A stretch of 64,000 nucleotides of DNA from Liquidambar formosana (GCA_039720395.1 CM077833.1:22466271-22530270); one strand, 5' to 3'. Positions 49,328 through 62,834 are shown, numbered from the stretch's first letter. Notes: generated by a model from the letters alone, not told the origin. Numbers and translations are program-made.

Positions 49328-49538
49328 GGGGTTGTTTGGCAAGCCTGAAAACCTAGTTAGTTTTGATTTCACACTATTTGATAAGTCATTATTCAACTAA
49401 TCAATTCAACTTTCTTCCGAAAGTAAAATATAAACACAATTTCTTTTTTCAAACCAACTGTGAGTAGATTTATTTAAAAACTCTTATGGTTATGAATTGA
49501 TCTAATTTGATTCAATTTTTAAAATTTCAAACAAACCC
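49328..49538. mobile_element. Tourist-like MITE, 211 bp (relative of 24504-24741)
   Basis: Ends GGGGTTGTTTGGCAAG and TTTCAAACAAACCC, with TAA on both sides (49325-49327 and 49539-49541). It shares the internal blocks TTAGTTTTGATTTCA, TTCAAACCAACTGTGA and TTATGAATTGA with the copy at 24504-24741. Confidence 0.75.
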
Positions 49539-50429
49539 TAAAAAAAGCGACAAGAATTGAAATTTTGAAGCTACCATTGCAATTTCAAAACGAGTGGACC
49601 CATTCAATACTGTCGGCCGGGTTAGTGTATTATTGGCCAAACCTAGGAAAAACTGAATTTAGACTTGCAAACCTTGTCTAGCCCTTTAATTGAGAACACC
49701 CACTGATTCAAACAAAAATTTTGCCACCCCAAAATTATGCTAGCACAAGGGCATTAGAGAAAGTGTTGCAGTGGGAAACCCAAACTTGTCCAACCAAGCT
49801 AGCCATCTTAACTTAATATAAAATTAATTATAACAAAACGCGTCTTTTAGGAGCCTTAAGACACTATAATTAGGATTTCGATTTACTTTTTCTCGTATAA
49901 TCTTCATTAGGGTAGCTGAACAATTATTGCTGTTGCAAAAGTATATAATTATAGAGTGCCAACTTTGTCCCCCTCCAAACAAGCCTTATGTTGGGAATGA
50001 TGGAGGCTTTTCCCCGACAAAGGGCCGCACCACATTTAAGTACTATTTTTGGTCCCAATATGACTTTTGGGTTCTCAACTGTGTGATGATGGAAGATTAG
50101 ATTATATAGGACTGTTTGGTAACATTTTCGAAGTCATTCAAGAGACAATGCTTTTGTTAGTTGAATCTATAATTCATTGTGGTTACTTTTCCGAAACCGA
50201 TCACGTAACTTTTGACTGTATGCCGGTATCTCTTATCTTCTTAAAAGGGGGATCGAAATTTACCTATATGTAAAAAAATTGAGTTTGGTGGAGTACGGAT
50301 AGTTCTTTTATTCTTGATGTAAAAGGCTTAGGATATGATTTACATGGAACCAAATTAACTAACTCATGTTTGAAACGGGCATTATGCCCTTAATACATTG
50401 TTGGCGTCTTTTTTAGCAGTTTGAGCTTT
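49539..50429. other. Intergenic, no gene seen
   Basis: AT-rich. The open frame at 50067-50273 has no recognisable domain. Confidence 0.5.
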
Positions 50430-50656
50430 TTGGATGAGTTGGTGAGTTAACATGGTATACCAACATGCTATCAAAGTCTTCATTTAATCGATGGTCCAAC
50501 TTTTGGATGTTGAGTTAACATGGTATACCAGCATGGTATAAAAGTCTCCATTTAATTGATGTCTCCATTTAATCGATGGTCCAACTTTTGGATGAGTTGA
50601 TGAGTTAACATGGTACAACAACATGCTATCAAAGTCTCCATTTAATCGGTGGTCCA
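50430..50656. repeat. Tandem repeat, about 70-80-bp unit x 3
   Basis: Units start at about 50430, 50503 and 50588 with TTGGATGAGTTGRTGAG or TTGGATGTTGAG and continue as TTAACATGGTAYA.CAACATGCTATCAAAGTC and CATTTAATCGATGGTCCA. They are diverged at the 5-10% level. Confidence 0.75.
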
Positions 50657-52008
50657 GTAAAATCTAAATCATCATTCATGTAGGATCCACCAAATATCGA
50701 TGGCCTAGATTTTACTAGACCATCCACTAAATGGATTTGAAAATATCCTCATGATGTGTTTGAATCCCTGGGGGTTGTATGGCAGCGAGGGGATAATGTT
50801 TGCCACTCTTCCCACATATGATCCTTCCATGTTGAAGACCCGCCCATATAAGTAAAAGCCCATATGTCCCCTGGCTAAGTGGGTATTGATGAGGCCCTGC
50901 CTATTGGGCTTTGTTGGGCGTGGGTTTCGTATTCTTTAGGGATTGCCCAATGAATTAATTTATTTATGTTTCTTAATTAGAGAAATTAGCAATTAGTTCA
51001 TAATTAGATAAAATATTAGTAATTAGTCAAACAAAAGTTTTCTTAACTTAATAAGTCAACGGGGTGAAACTTATTTAACAAGTTAGTCAATTTTTTTTAA
51101 AAGAAAAATCTGATTTACCCTTATTATTATTAAATCCAATAGACCACTCCCTTAGTTAGAGTTTATTCGTGGCTAGTTACTTTATGGGAACTCATAGGAC
51201 ACTGAGACGGAAATCGGTGGACATTCCCTAATGGCTATGGCAGCTGATACGGCCATGTGAGTATCCAACTGGGCATTGGAAAGGCTTAAAAGAGAGACCA
51301 TTCATTAATTATGCATGCCATCTATGCAGGAATGGTCTCCATCAATCTTGACATACAGCACAGAGTTCTTGCAATTGGTCCTGCCCGTGGGCTGCAAAAT
51401 AATTTAATTTGGTCACTCATAAAACAGATTTTCAAAGGGCCGAAAAGCACATCGACAGTGAGAGCTCCTTTTCCTCTGGTTGAAAAAGCGGACACATCGT
51501 CCCTCTTCAATTCCACATTCTAGTTGGTTTAACTTTTATTTAAGGCACCGTTAAAAGCCTTAAAAGGTGCTTCTCCATCCTAATCGATATGGCCTGTAAA
51601 CACTTATATGACAGTCGTTCAGTTCTTGTGAAAGCAATGGTACGTGGACACCCACGTATGCCGACATGCATTCATAGAAGGCATGACTACTTGACTAGTG
51701 TTTGATGCACCAACTCATGTGACTAATGTTTAATGATATATGTGATAGTATAGTGATATTCTTTTTACTTATTGAGTGAGTGATGTTGAACACAATCTTA
51801 TAGAAATCATTGATATCCATTTGTTGATATTAAGGGTTTAAAGGTAACTAAATCAAAATTTTCATACAAACCTTAATTCGTCGGGCATATATATAATATA
51901 ATATGATAAAAGATAAGAAATTGAGAAATTGGGAATTAGAAAAATCCATGACTACATAGGAATTCTCATTCACACTTCATGCACGTGCACATATAAGCAT
52001 GCGTATGC

Positions 52009-52044
<36 letters not shown>

Positions 52045-54369
52045 TGCACAGAGGGGTGGTGAAGATCCAAGTCTATCTCAGAATTGGCGTTTGGCCTCAC
52101 CAAAATTGATATGTTTTAAGTCAAACAAGATGAGGCTACCAACTACCAAGGCATGATGCATGATAGAATGTGGTGCATCGAGAGACAGAGAGGGGTGCAC
52201 GTACGTATTATTAATGTGGTGACTTTGAGAGGAATATGCATGTGCAGGACGGCAAAAAGCATGTTGGCACGTAGCCGTGTGGACCATTACCCGAACGCCC
52301 ATCACGCCTACTGAAAGATAGACGACACCTTCCAGAACGTGGGATCAATAGTAAACCAACAACGAAATTGGTCTCTTGCTTTCGTGTATGCTACTATCTT
52401 CACGTCTGTGTGATGCCTTTTCATTTTTATATATATGCTCACGTCTGTTAAATCAAAAGTCAACCAAGAAGGAAATGGAGGTCACGCAGTGATCTTATTC
52501 GTTTGCGTAAAATTCATATGTAATTATAGAAATCTCATATCCCTCGTATGGATGAACTACTCTTATATATATAGTTTTATCATATATGGGATATTTCAAA
52601 TATTTTGTACGATCACAATCGTATGTGAGCGATACGCGCGCGGACGTAAATGCGCGCGTGTCATTCATTGATAGCCGTCATCGAATGGGATAGTCGAAAT
52701 ATCTCACACATGATATATCCTCATCACATATATATATATATATATATTCCAAAACAAAAAATCAAAATGCAAACAATGGAAAATGCTTGGTTTTCTAGCA
52801 ATTAGCATATTCAAATTCCTGACAAAGTTTGTTGGTAAGTGTTCTTTTGTTCGAACTAATGCACTATTGATGATCATTTTATTTTAAAATGAAAAAGATT
52901 AAAGATAATTATAATAAATTGCACCAAATCCTCATAACTATAGTCTCGTTTAAAAGTGAATAGATAACTCAATGGCAGCGAGTATGTTCCGTTCTGAAAA
53001 AGACTGAGAGTAGGGCTTAATAAACAAACCTCTTAGATACTTGAATGGTCCCTACAAAACCGGACCAAAACGCAGAGTGGTATCAGATCATATCTTCGTA
53101 CCCTTTGGTAAATGAGGTTTGTATGCTTTTTAGGCATGCAACCCTCTTATAGCCAAAAACCCATATGCTACAGCCCCTACTTTTTAAAATCCCCACCTAC
53201 TTATCCCTCTCTTTCAACCCTCTATTCCTTCCCCCATCTCTGCTTGCTTGCCAAGATACGGAGAGAAAAATTTGAAACTCCTAGGAAAATTCTAAGGAGT
53301 ACATCTTATGACGTTTTAGTACATGCTATGAGGGAAAACTAAACTTACTCAAATAATCGATTCATGTCAATTGTCGCCTTAAAAAGTGTGATTGTCGCTT
53401 TGTCTCATTCCCATCCAATCAGCACCACATTATAACATTGTTGCTGGGGCATATATGTCCTTGTATTTTTTCCTTCTATGGGTGGGGGGGGGGGGGTTAA
53501 GATTTATAAGTAGGCTTTTGCCGGTAAATTATGTATCTCGTGAAATAGTTTTAGTCCAAACTTTGGCAAAAGTAGGCTTTGGATGCCCAAGTTTATAGTA
53601 ATAAAAAAAAAAAAAAAAGGAAGGTAGAATGATTTATCAAATATAAAAACAATATAATAATTCTTAACGAGTGTTTAAATTGTAAGAGACGGATTAGAGA
53701 TTCCTAAAACTTATACTACATAGTATGAACAATCTAAATTTCATCGGAAGATTAAATAAAGGAATTCTAACACATAAGAGCCTGAATTAGAATTCTCAAA
53801 CAACCAATATTTATCTAAATTAAATTCAACCAGTGTTGGACACAGTCAATTTGATGGCTCAAAATTTCCGTCCATACTTCTGCTACAAGTTCAACTAAAT
53901 CCAATTTCCCAATTGAATACCACATAAGGAAAGCCTAGGCTCAAGGCGGTTATTGGTCTGGACTTGGTCATTCCTACTCTAATAATTGATGCCATCAAAT
54001 AAACTAGTATTCGAGCACACGCGATGCATGTGCAACATATGTTTTCAAGTTTTCACTCCATTAGTGGAACTACTATATCAATTTTCAAGTTTTTTAAACT
54101 GCATGTGTGTGATGAGAGAAATTAAAAGGAAACAAGTTGTGGTAGGTTTTATAAAGTTAGTAAAATTACCAAATCGTCTCTTGGTTTTATAAACTTATAA
54201 GGATGTTTTAGTATTTTCAAGTGCAATCCAATCACAAAGGAAATTGGCTTTATATAGTAGTATAGATTAGAACACTTCCATGTGAAAATAGGCTCAAAGC
54301 CATATCAACATCCGACCAAGATTCATATAAAATTAAGGTTTTGGGAGACTTTCAAAAGTTTGTTTTGAC
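50657..54369. other. Intergenic, no gene seen
   Basis: AT-rich. GA microsatellite at 52011-52040, TA microsatellite at about 52731-52748, G run at about 53485-53496. The 70-codon frame at 51311-51523 has no recognisable domain. Confidence 0.5.
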
Positions 54370-55043
54370 TAGGGGTGTTAATGGTTCGGTTTGGTTCGGT
54401 TTTAGGGGAGATTTCAAACCAAATCATTATACTTCGGTTTTGTTCCTCCCAAACCAAAACCAAACCATACTATAAAAAAACCAAACCAAACCAAACCATT
54501 ATATTTCGGTTTGGTTCGGTTCAGTTTCGGTTTTAACCTATCAAGTAACAACAAAAAATTGAAAATGAAAAAAATGATATGCCAAACTCCAAATAGAAAC
54601 ATTTTAAATAAAAGCATTACATTAGCAACTAAGAAAAACAAACATTGTATCAAAATAAAAACATATTGACATATATCAATATGTCAATATCACACACAAC
54701 ATTAATACACAACATTAATAGCTAGTTTAAAACATGCCAATCTAAAAAAGGGAAAACAATAAGAAACTTAAAATCAACAAAAACAAGCCCATTACCTATT
54801 TTACCCTTATTAGAATTGGGAATCTACAAACTTTAAGTTTATATATATATATATATATATATATTTCAGTTTTTTCGGTTTTTTCGGTTTGGTTTGGTTT
54901 TTTAAAACTTAAAACCAAAACCAAACCAATTGAGTTCGGTTTTCTAAAATTAAAACCATAACCAAACCTAATAACAAAAAAACCAAACCAAACCACTCGG
55001 TTCGGTTTGGTTCTTGGTTTTAACCAAAACCATTAACACCCTA
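54370..55043. mobile_element. Non-autonomous hAT-like transposon, 674 bp
   Basis: A perfect 8-bp target duplication GTTTTGAC flanks it (54362-54369 and 55044-55051). The ends are TAGGGGTGTTAATGG and, on the other strand, TAGGGTGTTAATGG, a short terminal inverted repeat. Subterminal regions are packed with GGTTCGGTTTGG / CCAAACCAAACC motifs in both orientations, typical of hAT subterminal transposase-binding repeats. No transposase frame is present, so it would need another element for movement. Confidence 0.88.
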
Positions 55044-55051
55044 GTTTTGAC

Positions 55052-58018
55052 AATAGCTGAATAAGGAATTTTTTTTTCTTTCCCTACTAAATGAGGGGTA
55101 TTCCAGACTATTGGGCCCAAACTAATGAATTAAACATAGTGTTGTTGTTGTTGTTGTTGTTTGTTTGTTTGGTTTTTTGTTTGTTTGTTTGTTTGTTTTT
55201 TTTTTTTTTTTTTTTGTGGGATGTTACGGATCATATCAGCTGCTGCGATTTCTTTCGGAAACTGGCACAAAAATTCAAACCCAATATATGAACTTAGATT
55301 CGATGGGATCAATCTTTCTCCCATCCCATGCCATGACCTACTCAATTATGGAAAAGGGCACATTAGATAATCAAATAATTTAAGTAAATCATCACTCATC
55401 TGCCAAATCTATTTCCAATAATGAAATCAAATGCTAATCTGAAACCAAACAAGGGTTTCCGGTCAGCATTAGTTGAAGTTAATACTAGTATGACCATCCT
55501 CTCCTTGCAAATTTTTTTTTTTTGAAGGAAAATAATATCATGTGGTAAGCTTGTTTTGGAATGCTAATATCATTTCTCTTTTTCCTTTTGTCGGGTGTCT
55601 TGGTGATAAATTTTGGTACCAATTTAAATAGCTTGTATTTATGCAAATTAAACATAGAACTTTAGATCTTATAAGTGTTCTCAGTGTTTAAGAAAATTGT
55701 TACAGTTTGATTATTAGTATAGTTGTTCAAAACACGGGTCATAAGGGATTAGTTCAGAATAAAATCTGGTAAATCCTAAAATACCCCTAATTATTATTAT
55801 GAATAAAAAGGAACCATCTAGGTCCAAGAGAAAGATATCAAATAAACTGTTGGGGGAAGGATGTTTTTCCCAAACTTTTAGCCACAATCATAGCCATGCT
55901 AGCATGAGAACTTTTCATCACAACCGTTCTCTTGTAGCCTTGTTGGGTAATAATATGCAACTTTTTATTTATTTATTTATTAACTATTAAGGGTAATAAT
56001 ATGCAACTTGCACGAAAATTAATTGTCTTTGCCGACAATTTTGGAAGTATCTCCTTGAGTATTTATCTGGCAGTAAATTATGAATAAATTCACATGAGAT
56101 TTGAACTTTAGAATTACCCCAACCCCATTACCACTTGAGCCGAAGCCCAAGAAGGCACCCCAGCAGTGAACCCCACCCCATATACTTGTCCCAAACCTCA
56201 AATCTGACGGATTCAAGTACCCGGTGCACCCAAATCTTTACCTCACGATTACGTTGTTTTCCAATATAAAATACTTCGCCAAACCACATGATGCCTCCAC
56301 CATTTGTCCTAAACATAACGTCAAGCATTCCTTGATGGACTCTTCCAGAATCTAGATATGGAAATCCACTATTTGTGGACAATGGAATTCTTGATACTTT
56401 GATAAATTAATAAATTAATAAATAACTCTAAGATGATTTTTAAATTTTTATTAATTTATTTAATGATATCAAACTCAGCCGGACACGATAATCCGGGTCA
56501 ATCAATCAATCCAATTTACACAATAAAACGAAAATCTACATCAATATTAATATTATTATTATTACATAAAAATAACAAGCATAGTTGAGGGTAATGAGGA
56601 TCCAAATCTCTCGAAAAGTTAAGAAAATCACTTATTAACAGGCCATGAGGCCACCTTTTAAGTAAAAAAATATTAAACTTTTAATAGTTCTAACTATTTG
56701 CAACGCAGATGATTCAGATTGATTTGATCAATTGACCCTACCAATAGTTTGATCAATTAGCTTATCACCCGACGGACTCACATACCAATTGACCCAAATA
56801 CTCGGCCAACTGAATGAATTGATCGTCGGTCTTAAAAACCTATGATTTTTAATATGTCTAAAAATAAATTATTAATATTTTTAAGAAAATGAAAGCTAAG
56901 ATAAATTCAGCCAACGAGAAGGGTTGAAAAAAACAAGGAAAGTTTTGGGGAATATCGAATTAAGCCCGACAAGTCAGGTGGAGATTGCCAACATCATCAA
57001 ATTTTGGATTCGGACAAGCATGAAGCAAGTGGCAACATTTCCATATGCTTTTGACTACAACCATAGCGGTCATTTCTATGGCTAGAGACAAAATCAAGAG
57101 AATCAGTTGACTTTCCACCGATCAGACGGTCTATAGCCACCCGATCATGTTGGTTTAAAAATCTAGTAGAAGTTGGATTCAACGGCGGATAGATCGATCC
57201 AATGTTTTGTAAATTACCACGTGTATGGCCCAGGACTCAGTGGCATAGACGAGTGGTTTGCGTCTGAGCAACCAGACACAAGAAGCTCCCAAAAGAGAAC
57301 AAGGTCAAAAAGAGGAACACTGTACGGGAGAGAGGTTCGACCTAGCTGGGGTGGGACTACCTCTGCCATGGTCTTTGACCTCTGCAGTGAAAAAAAATTA
57401 AAAAATTAAAAAATAATTGAAAACAAAAAATACGCCCGATTCCCAACGAGGTCACTGGAGCAACTGAAATGACGAGATTACCCTCCCAACTTTTGAGGAA
57501 TAACAACTGTAGATTGTAACAAATGGGATTCCACCACGTGGATGGTTAGTTCCATGGCCTGCTGGGAGGGCAAGGGGACCAGATTTTGGTCAATGGTCTT
57601 TGTTTACCGGATTTGCTTTGGCATGGATTCTTTCTATTTGCTTATCCCTTCTCTTCAAAAGAAGAAATAAAAACACACATGAATATTTCAAAATTCTCTT
57701 CCCTGAAAAGAAATAAAAAAAATCAGAAACAGTAAAAAGAGAGAGTAAACAAAGTGAGCAAAAACAAGAAACACCAGCGCATCTTTTTTGTGCTTTCTCT
57801 CCTTTTCATGTCTAAACCCTTCCTGCCAAATGCACCCCTTTCACTGCAAAGGAAAAGCAATGACCCCATTTCCATACTAGACAGCGAAAGAGAGACGGTC
57901 CACATATTTATATATATATATATATACTCAACAGAGAGAGAGAGAGAGAGAGAGATCCCATGGCCCATGGGCCCCCCTCTCTTCCAGGGGAAATCGACAT
58001 TTGGGAAAAAAAGTTAAC

Positions 58019-58052
<34 letters not shown>

Positions 58053-58496
58053 TCCCACAAAAAAATCATAAAATTCCATGATCTATTCCATATCCTTTCT
58101 ATATGCTGTACACTTATTCCAGGGCCTCACCCATGTTGAATCCTCTCTTGGGGAACATTTTCTAATGTTTCCCCATACCCTATTCTTTCAAATCTTCACA
58201 TTCCTTGATTACCACAAAAATTGAAAAAAAAATGGAAATCAAAATCCAATTTTCCCCCCTCCTCGAATATACAAGTACTTCTCCCTCCCCTTCAATACTA
58301 TGGCTGATCTTCAAAATTCAGCCATGAGCAACCCCCAAACCCACCACCAATCCTTACCCACCACATCTTGAAGTGTCCCAATCTGTCCGACGAAATATTT
58401 GGCTGCCAACTGCCGAGAGCTGCTGCAGATGTTGGGCATTTTGCTTTCAATCGTGTAAATCCGGATTCAGACAGCATAACTTTCAGTTCACCCGCG
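55052..58496. other. Intergenic, downstream of PIP5K
   Basis: No gene recognised. GTT repeats at 55139-55162, then GTTT units at 55179-55198 and T run to 55215. TA microsatellites at about 57908-57925 and 58020-58044, GA at 57932-57953. The minus-strand frame at 58298-58537 begins in the duplicated PIP5K tail (see 58497-58598). Confidence 0.5.
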
Positions 58497-58598
58497 ATGA
58501 AATCCCGGAACCTCTCAGGATAGAGCAATATTGTCACCGTTACCGGTCTTCTACAAAGATCCTCCCTATGAAATCCCGGAACCTCTTAGAGTAGAGCT
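58497..58598 (-). repeat. Duplicated PIP5K coding-end segment
   Basis: A 30-bp block (ATGAAATCCCGGAACCTC then ...TAGAGC on the plus strand) occurs at 58568-58597, inside the last exon (coding for YSKRFRDFI), and again at 58497-58526, beyond the stop codon. The copies differ at about four positions and are 71 bp apart. In the minus-strand frame the second copy reads LYPERFRDFIAGE. Confidence 0.85.
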
Positions 58599-59396
58599 TC
58601 GGATCAACAGCTGAGATTGAGGCGGGGTCAGCTTGTAAAGATTTGTATGCATGCTCTAGCTTCTTGCTAATGTCATAGTCCTGTAAAATGTCAATGATCC
58701 CAAAATAGAGTACTACTTCATAGATCTCGCCGTTGCGAGAAGGGGTCAAATTACAAATCCCACCAGGGGTGTACTGATCAAAGTCACTTCTTCTAGCCAT
58801 CCGCTCTGCTCTAGCAGGCATGTTTGCCCCCAACCTAATCAACGGTTTCCTGACAGAAAAAAAAAAAACACGTATAAATTTCTAAAAATGCATCCTCGTT
58901 GACCAAATTAACACAAAAAAAAAGTTTACATAAGGTAAAACAAAAATCCTCAATTTGAATGACTGCCATCTAATGAATGATTTTAACCATGATCAGTTAA
59001 AAGAGCGATATGGCATTCTCAGTAGACCATGGCAACAAAGTTCCTCAACTACCTAATAACTGATGATTAATGAGCAATAATTATGTGAGGCCTCCTCGTT
59101 CTTTTTTTTGATAAGGTAAATATGACGAGTATGACGAGGCCTCCTTGTTCTTATCTATGACAATAATGAGACCATGCTCTACATGCCCCACAAACCACTG
59201 TTGTCTACTGTAATTACCCCCCCCCCCCCCGCACGAGTATTGCCAAGACAACCCAATGTACTTTCAATTATTTCAATTTCCAACGAACACGATCAAATTC
59301 AATGAAGGAAATTATGGGCAACCTATATGCCATCTACGGAGTATAAATTACAATAAAGGTGAAGCTCAACCACAGGAAGTACTTACAATTTCTCAC

Positions 59397-59453
<57 letters not shown>

Positions 59454-62434
59454 GTGTAAGCAATGAAATGGGCCTTGAAGTAGCCCATTTCAGGAATACA
59501 AAGAATTTCTTGCAACTAGTGCCTTTAAATTAGTTTTCCAATTCTGCTGCAATACTTAATGATTAGAGCTTAAACTAGAAAGAACAAGAAAACAGTCAAA
59601 AAGACATACCGGCCAGCTAGAATCCGATCCATGTTTTGTAGCTCTGCTTCAAGGAAACGACAGCCACGCATGAACTTTTCATTTTGATAAGAATCCTTTC
59701 CACCTGAAAAGGGCAGAAATATTTGATTCAACATTCTTATTGCCCCACAAAATTATATTCCAATGAATCAGTTGCAATGAAATAAGGCTATGATCAATTA
59801 CCAGAACGCAAAAGATATGGCGACAGCCCCATTTTGTCGCCTGCATTGTCATCACGGAAGTGAAGACCAACTAGAAGACTGTAATCCATGATCCTCTCCG
59901 ATTCCAAAAACTCACAGTCTCGATCAATTTGTCTGATCATGTTTCAAGCATATTAAAAACAATGTGCGAATAACTTACAGAGAATGCAAATGAGGGAAAA
60001 CCAAAGATACAAAGAAACAAAATGTGCATGTATGTTCTACAAACTTACTTAATAAGGTCTTGGAACCAATTTTGTTGCAGGCGAAACACAAAATCGAGAT
60101 CAAGGTCCTTAAGGGTAGTTGTTTCATCAATCTCACCCTCTGGCTTATCCGTTGTGCGGCCATGGGAGGATCCTTTGAGGTCAAATCGCCTATGGATTCG
60201 ATACTCCGAGCAGAACAAATTGCCCATTACAATGAATCGAGTCTGGATTTTGATCATAAGTAGAATGTAATTAGAGACATGGATAAACTCTCACTTAAAC
60301 CCAAAAGAATACAAATTACAATCATCCCACACATACCTTCTGGCCACCCACAGGTTTAACACAATGCACACCAAAGAATTTCGTCACAAGGGAATTTTCA
60401 TATCGACGAACATGTTGATAATAACTTGCAAGCATCCTAATAAGTACCTGAACATGGATTACCAAACTTCAATCACAATCTAATTGACCCAAGTTTCAAA
60501 TGTCATGTTAAATTGAGAGAGTCGAAGTGGAGGCTATGAAACAATCAAATTTGCCTATTGCTAATTATTCCATTGCAATGATCTTAGGTCATTCCTATTT
60601 TCAAATTCAATAAGGACACAAGTGAGGGAGGTGGTCAACTAACCTTGACTTCTGATTTCTTCACCGTTTTTATCATAAATCTGTCATCCTGAGTTAGGTA
60701 AAAAAAGCTTCCACTCTTCCCGGGAGAAGAAAGCTCTCTAAGAGCATCGTTTCCACAAATAGCAAGCATGTAATCCGCGGGATCAACTTGGAATAGCTCC
60801 CTCAGATGTCTGAATACCAACCAAAACAATATGATCATATCAGATTTTTAAACCAAGTACTAATGCTAGCAAACCCTAACATATCATATTGTCTTCAAAA
60901 CTTGAAAGCAATACTATAAATTACAAATAAAAAACCAAGCATTCCAGAAAATTTTGGTATGTACCTAAACACCATGGGACAGTAATCTTTCCACCGAAAC
61001 TCCACCGATTGATGGGGTGGAGTGAGCTTCGATCCTTCGGACGGAAACCTCGTCCAAAACTTCTCTTTCGGATCAAAATCGCCAGACTTAAGGTCCCGCA
61101 AAATCGAAGCATGCCTCCCAACAGAATACCTATACAGAACACCAACATTACAAAATCAAATTTCCACTCCAGAACCCACATACACACCACCAGTACCAAA
61201 AAAAAATTGCAACAAATTAACCAACCCATAATCCATACCTTATACCCAACTGCAAATTGAGCATTAAATCGTAATTTTTATGCCCTTTCGATATCGTCTG
61301 CCCGGGTTTCTTTGCCTCGCCGGTAAAACAACACGGGCTCCGTCGAAACTGCTGAACCCCCTCCCGATCCGACCCAGTCCCATCCCGATAAAACATCGAT
61401 GCCTCCACATTATCGATTATATCACAAGTAATATCACCAGCTTCCCCATCAGACTCCCATATGCATATCCTCGGAAAGTTCTTCTCCGTCAAGCTTCCCC
61501 TCGCCCCATCCACCGACGACCTCTTCCTCATATTCTCGCCCACGGATGCCACCCTATTATTGAAACCCCATTCTTTCCCGAGCCTGGGATAGAACGTACC
61601 GTTCAACTGATGCTGCATATCCTCCTTGCTCCAACTTCCGATATAGCAACTCCCATCAGGCCACGTGAAAACCCCGCTCCCTTTCGGAACGCCGTTCTCC
61701 CATTGCCCGTCGTAACGGTTCCCGTTTGCCCAAATCAAGACTCCGCGGCCGGAGATCACACCGTTCTTCCACTCGCCGACGTACTCGTTCCCGTTCCTCC
61801 ACACGTACCGGCCTTGGCCGTCCTGGAGGTTCTTCTTCCACCAACCTTCGTAGAAGTCCCCGTTCGCGTAGCGCTTCTGCCCATACCCATGTTTTCGATC
61901 CGCGCTCCATGACCCGCGGTAAGTGTCTCCGTCGGATCCGATGAAGGTGCCAACTCCTTCCATCCGACCCGACTTGAACTCGCCAACGAAGGTGGCTCCG
62001 GATGGCCACGAGAACTTGCCTTTGCCGGAGGCCTTGCCTCGACGCCACTCGCCTTCGTACATGCAGCCGTCTGTCCAGAGGTACTTCCCCGATCCGTGCG
62101 GGACGTTCCCGACGAAGTTTCCGGTGTACAGATCGCCGTTCGGAAGAAGCTTCTCAAATGCGTTGGTTGTGGTTGTGGTTGCGGCGGAGCTCGTAGTGGC
62201 GCCACCCGTGACGGTTATTGTCGGGGTAACTCTTCGGGATCCGGCTTGGGATCTGCTCCGGCCGACGACGAGGACCGGCGGCACAACCACGACTGGAGTT
62301 TTATCGAGTTCTCCCTCTACTTTCCCTTCCTCCGATTTCTTCTTCTTGGTGCTCGAAATGACGCCGCTGCTCTCATCAAACAACAAGGATTCTCGCATTT
62401 TCTTGCCCCAAACTCCCCCTCTCTCTCTCCTCAA
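58540..62434 (-). CDS. PIP5K: Phosphatidylinositol 4-phosphate 5-kinase (MORN type)
   Basis: Makes PI(4,5)P2 from PI4P at the plasma membrane, controlling membrane traffic, actin and tip growth. Eight exons: 62434-61239, 61129-60965, 60809-60644, 60447-60337, 60242-60049, 59932-59802, 59703-59610 and 58849-58540, all with GT/AG borders and matching phases, giving 788 residues. An N-terminal stretch of about 94 low-complexity residues precedes eight MORN repeats (starting [18 protein letters not shown], then [18 protein letters not shown] and so on to [10 protein letters not shown]). The lipid kinase domain follows: [10 protein letters not shown] (nucleotide-binding Lys), [24 protein letters not shown] (catalytic Asp) and the specificity loop region [10 protein letters not shown], ending [15 protein letters not shown] and IFVEDR. 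The MORN sequence resembles the PIP5K1/2/3 group most, but the exact paralogue is not fixed. The ATG at 62432-62434 gives normal length. Confidence 0.96.
59402..59450. repeat. TA microsatellite in PIP5K intron
   Basis: About 24 TA units in the last intron of PIP5K. A likely polymorphic marker and a cruciform-prone site. Confidence 0.9.
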
Positions 62435-62834
62435 TCTATATTCAAACTCGACGGATTCTGCATTTCCGGCGTTTTCTCTCTCTATAACGCCAGATTCTCC
62501 AGCTTCAGACCATTACCGGCGTTTTCTCTCTATAGTCGTCTCTCTTTCTCTCTCTGTGGATTCCTACAGAAACATTCCAACGCTTTCTCTCTCTACACTC
62601 CTCTTCTCTCTCTCTATTTTTTCTCCTTGTCCGTTTCGTTCTTTCTAGTGGGTTTTCTTGGGGAAATAGGTGGGAATCCTACAAACAGGAGAGAGAAAGG
62701 GAGAGAGAGAGTAAAGAAGAGAGAGAGAAACTGAAAAAAAAAAGTGAAAAGAGAAGAGAGAGAGAGAGAGAGAGAGAGAAGTTATTGAGCCGGCTTTGCC
62801 TAGGGAAACGTTGCTACTATGCTGAGTAATATAC
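62435..62834 (-). promoter_or_regulatory. GA-rich 5' leader / proximal promoter of PIP5K
   Basis: Upstream of the PIP5K start the minus strand is GAGA-rich (plus-strand CTCTCT groups at 62470-62620, then plus-strand GA repeats at 62691-62780). GA/CT-rich leaders are common in plant genes and GAGA tracts can bind BPC-type factors. No transcription start can be fixed. Confidence 0.5.

Noticed and set aside
55091..55383. Frames around GTTTGTTT repeats
   Set aside because: Low-complexity translation of microsatellite sequence.
58298..58537. Separate minus-strand gene downstream of PIP5K
   Set aside because: Its start lies in the duplicated PIP5K tail and the rest has no domain; better explained as 3' UTR.
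61280..62734. Long plus-strand frames opposite PIP5K exon 1
   Set aside because: Shadows of the GC-rich MORN-coding exon; no independent motif.
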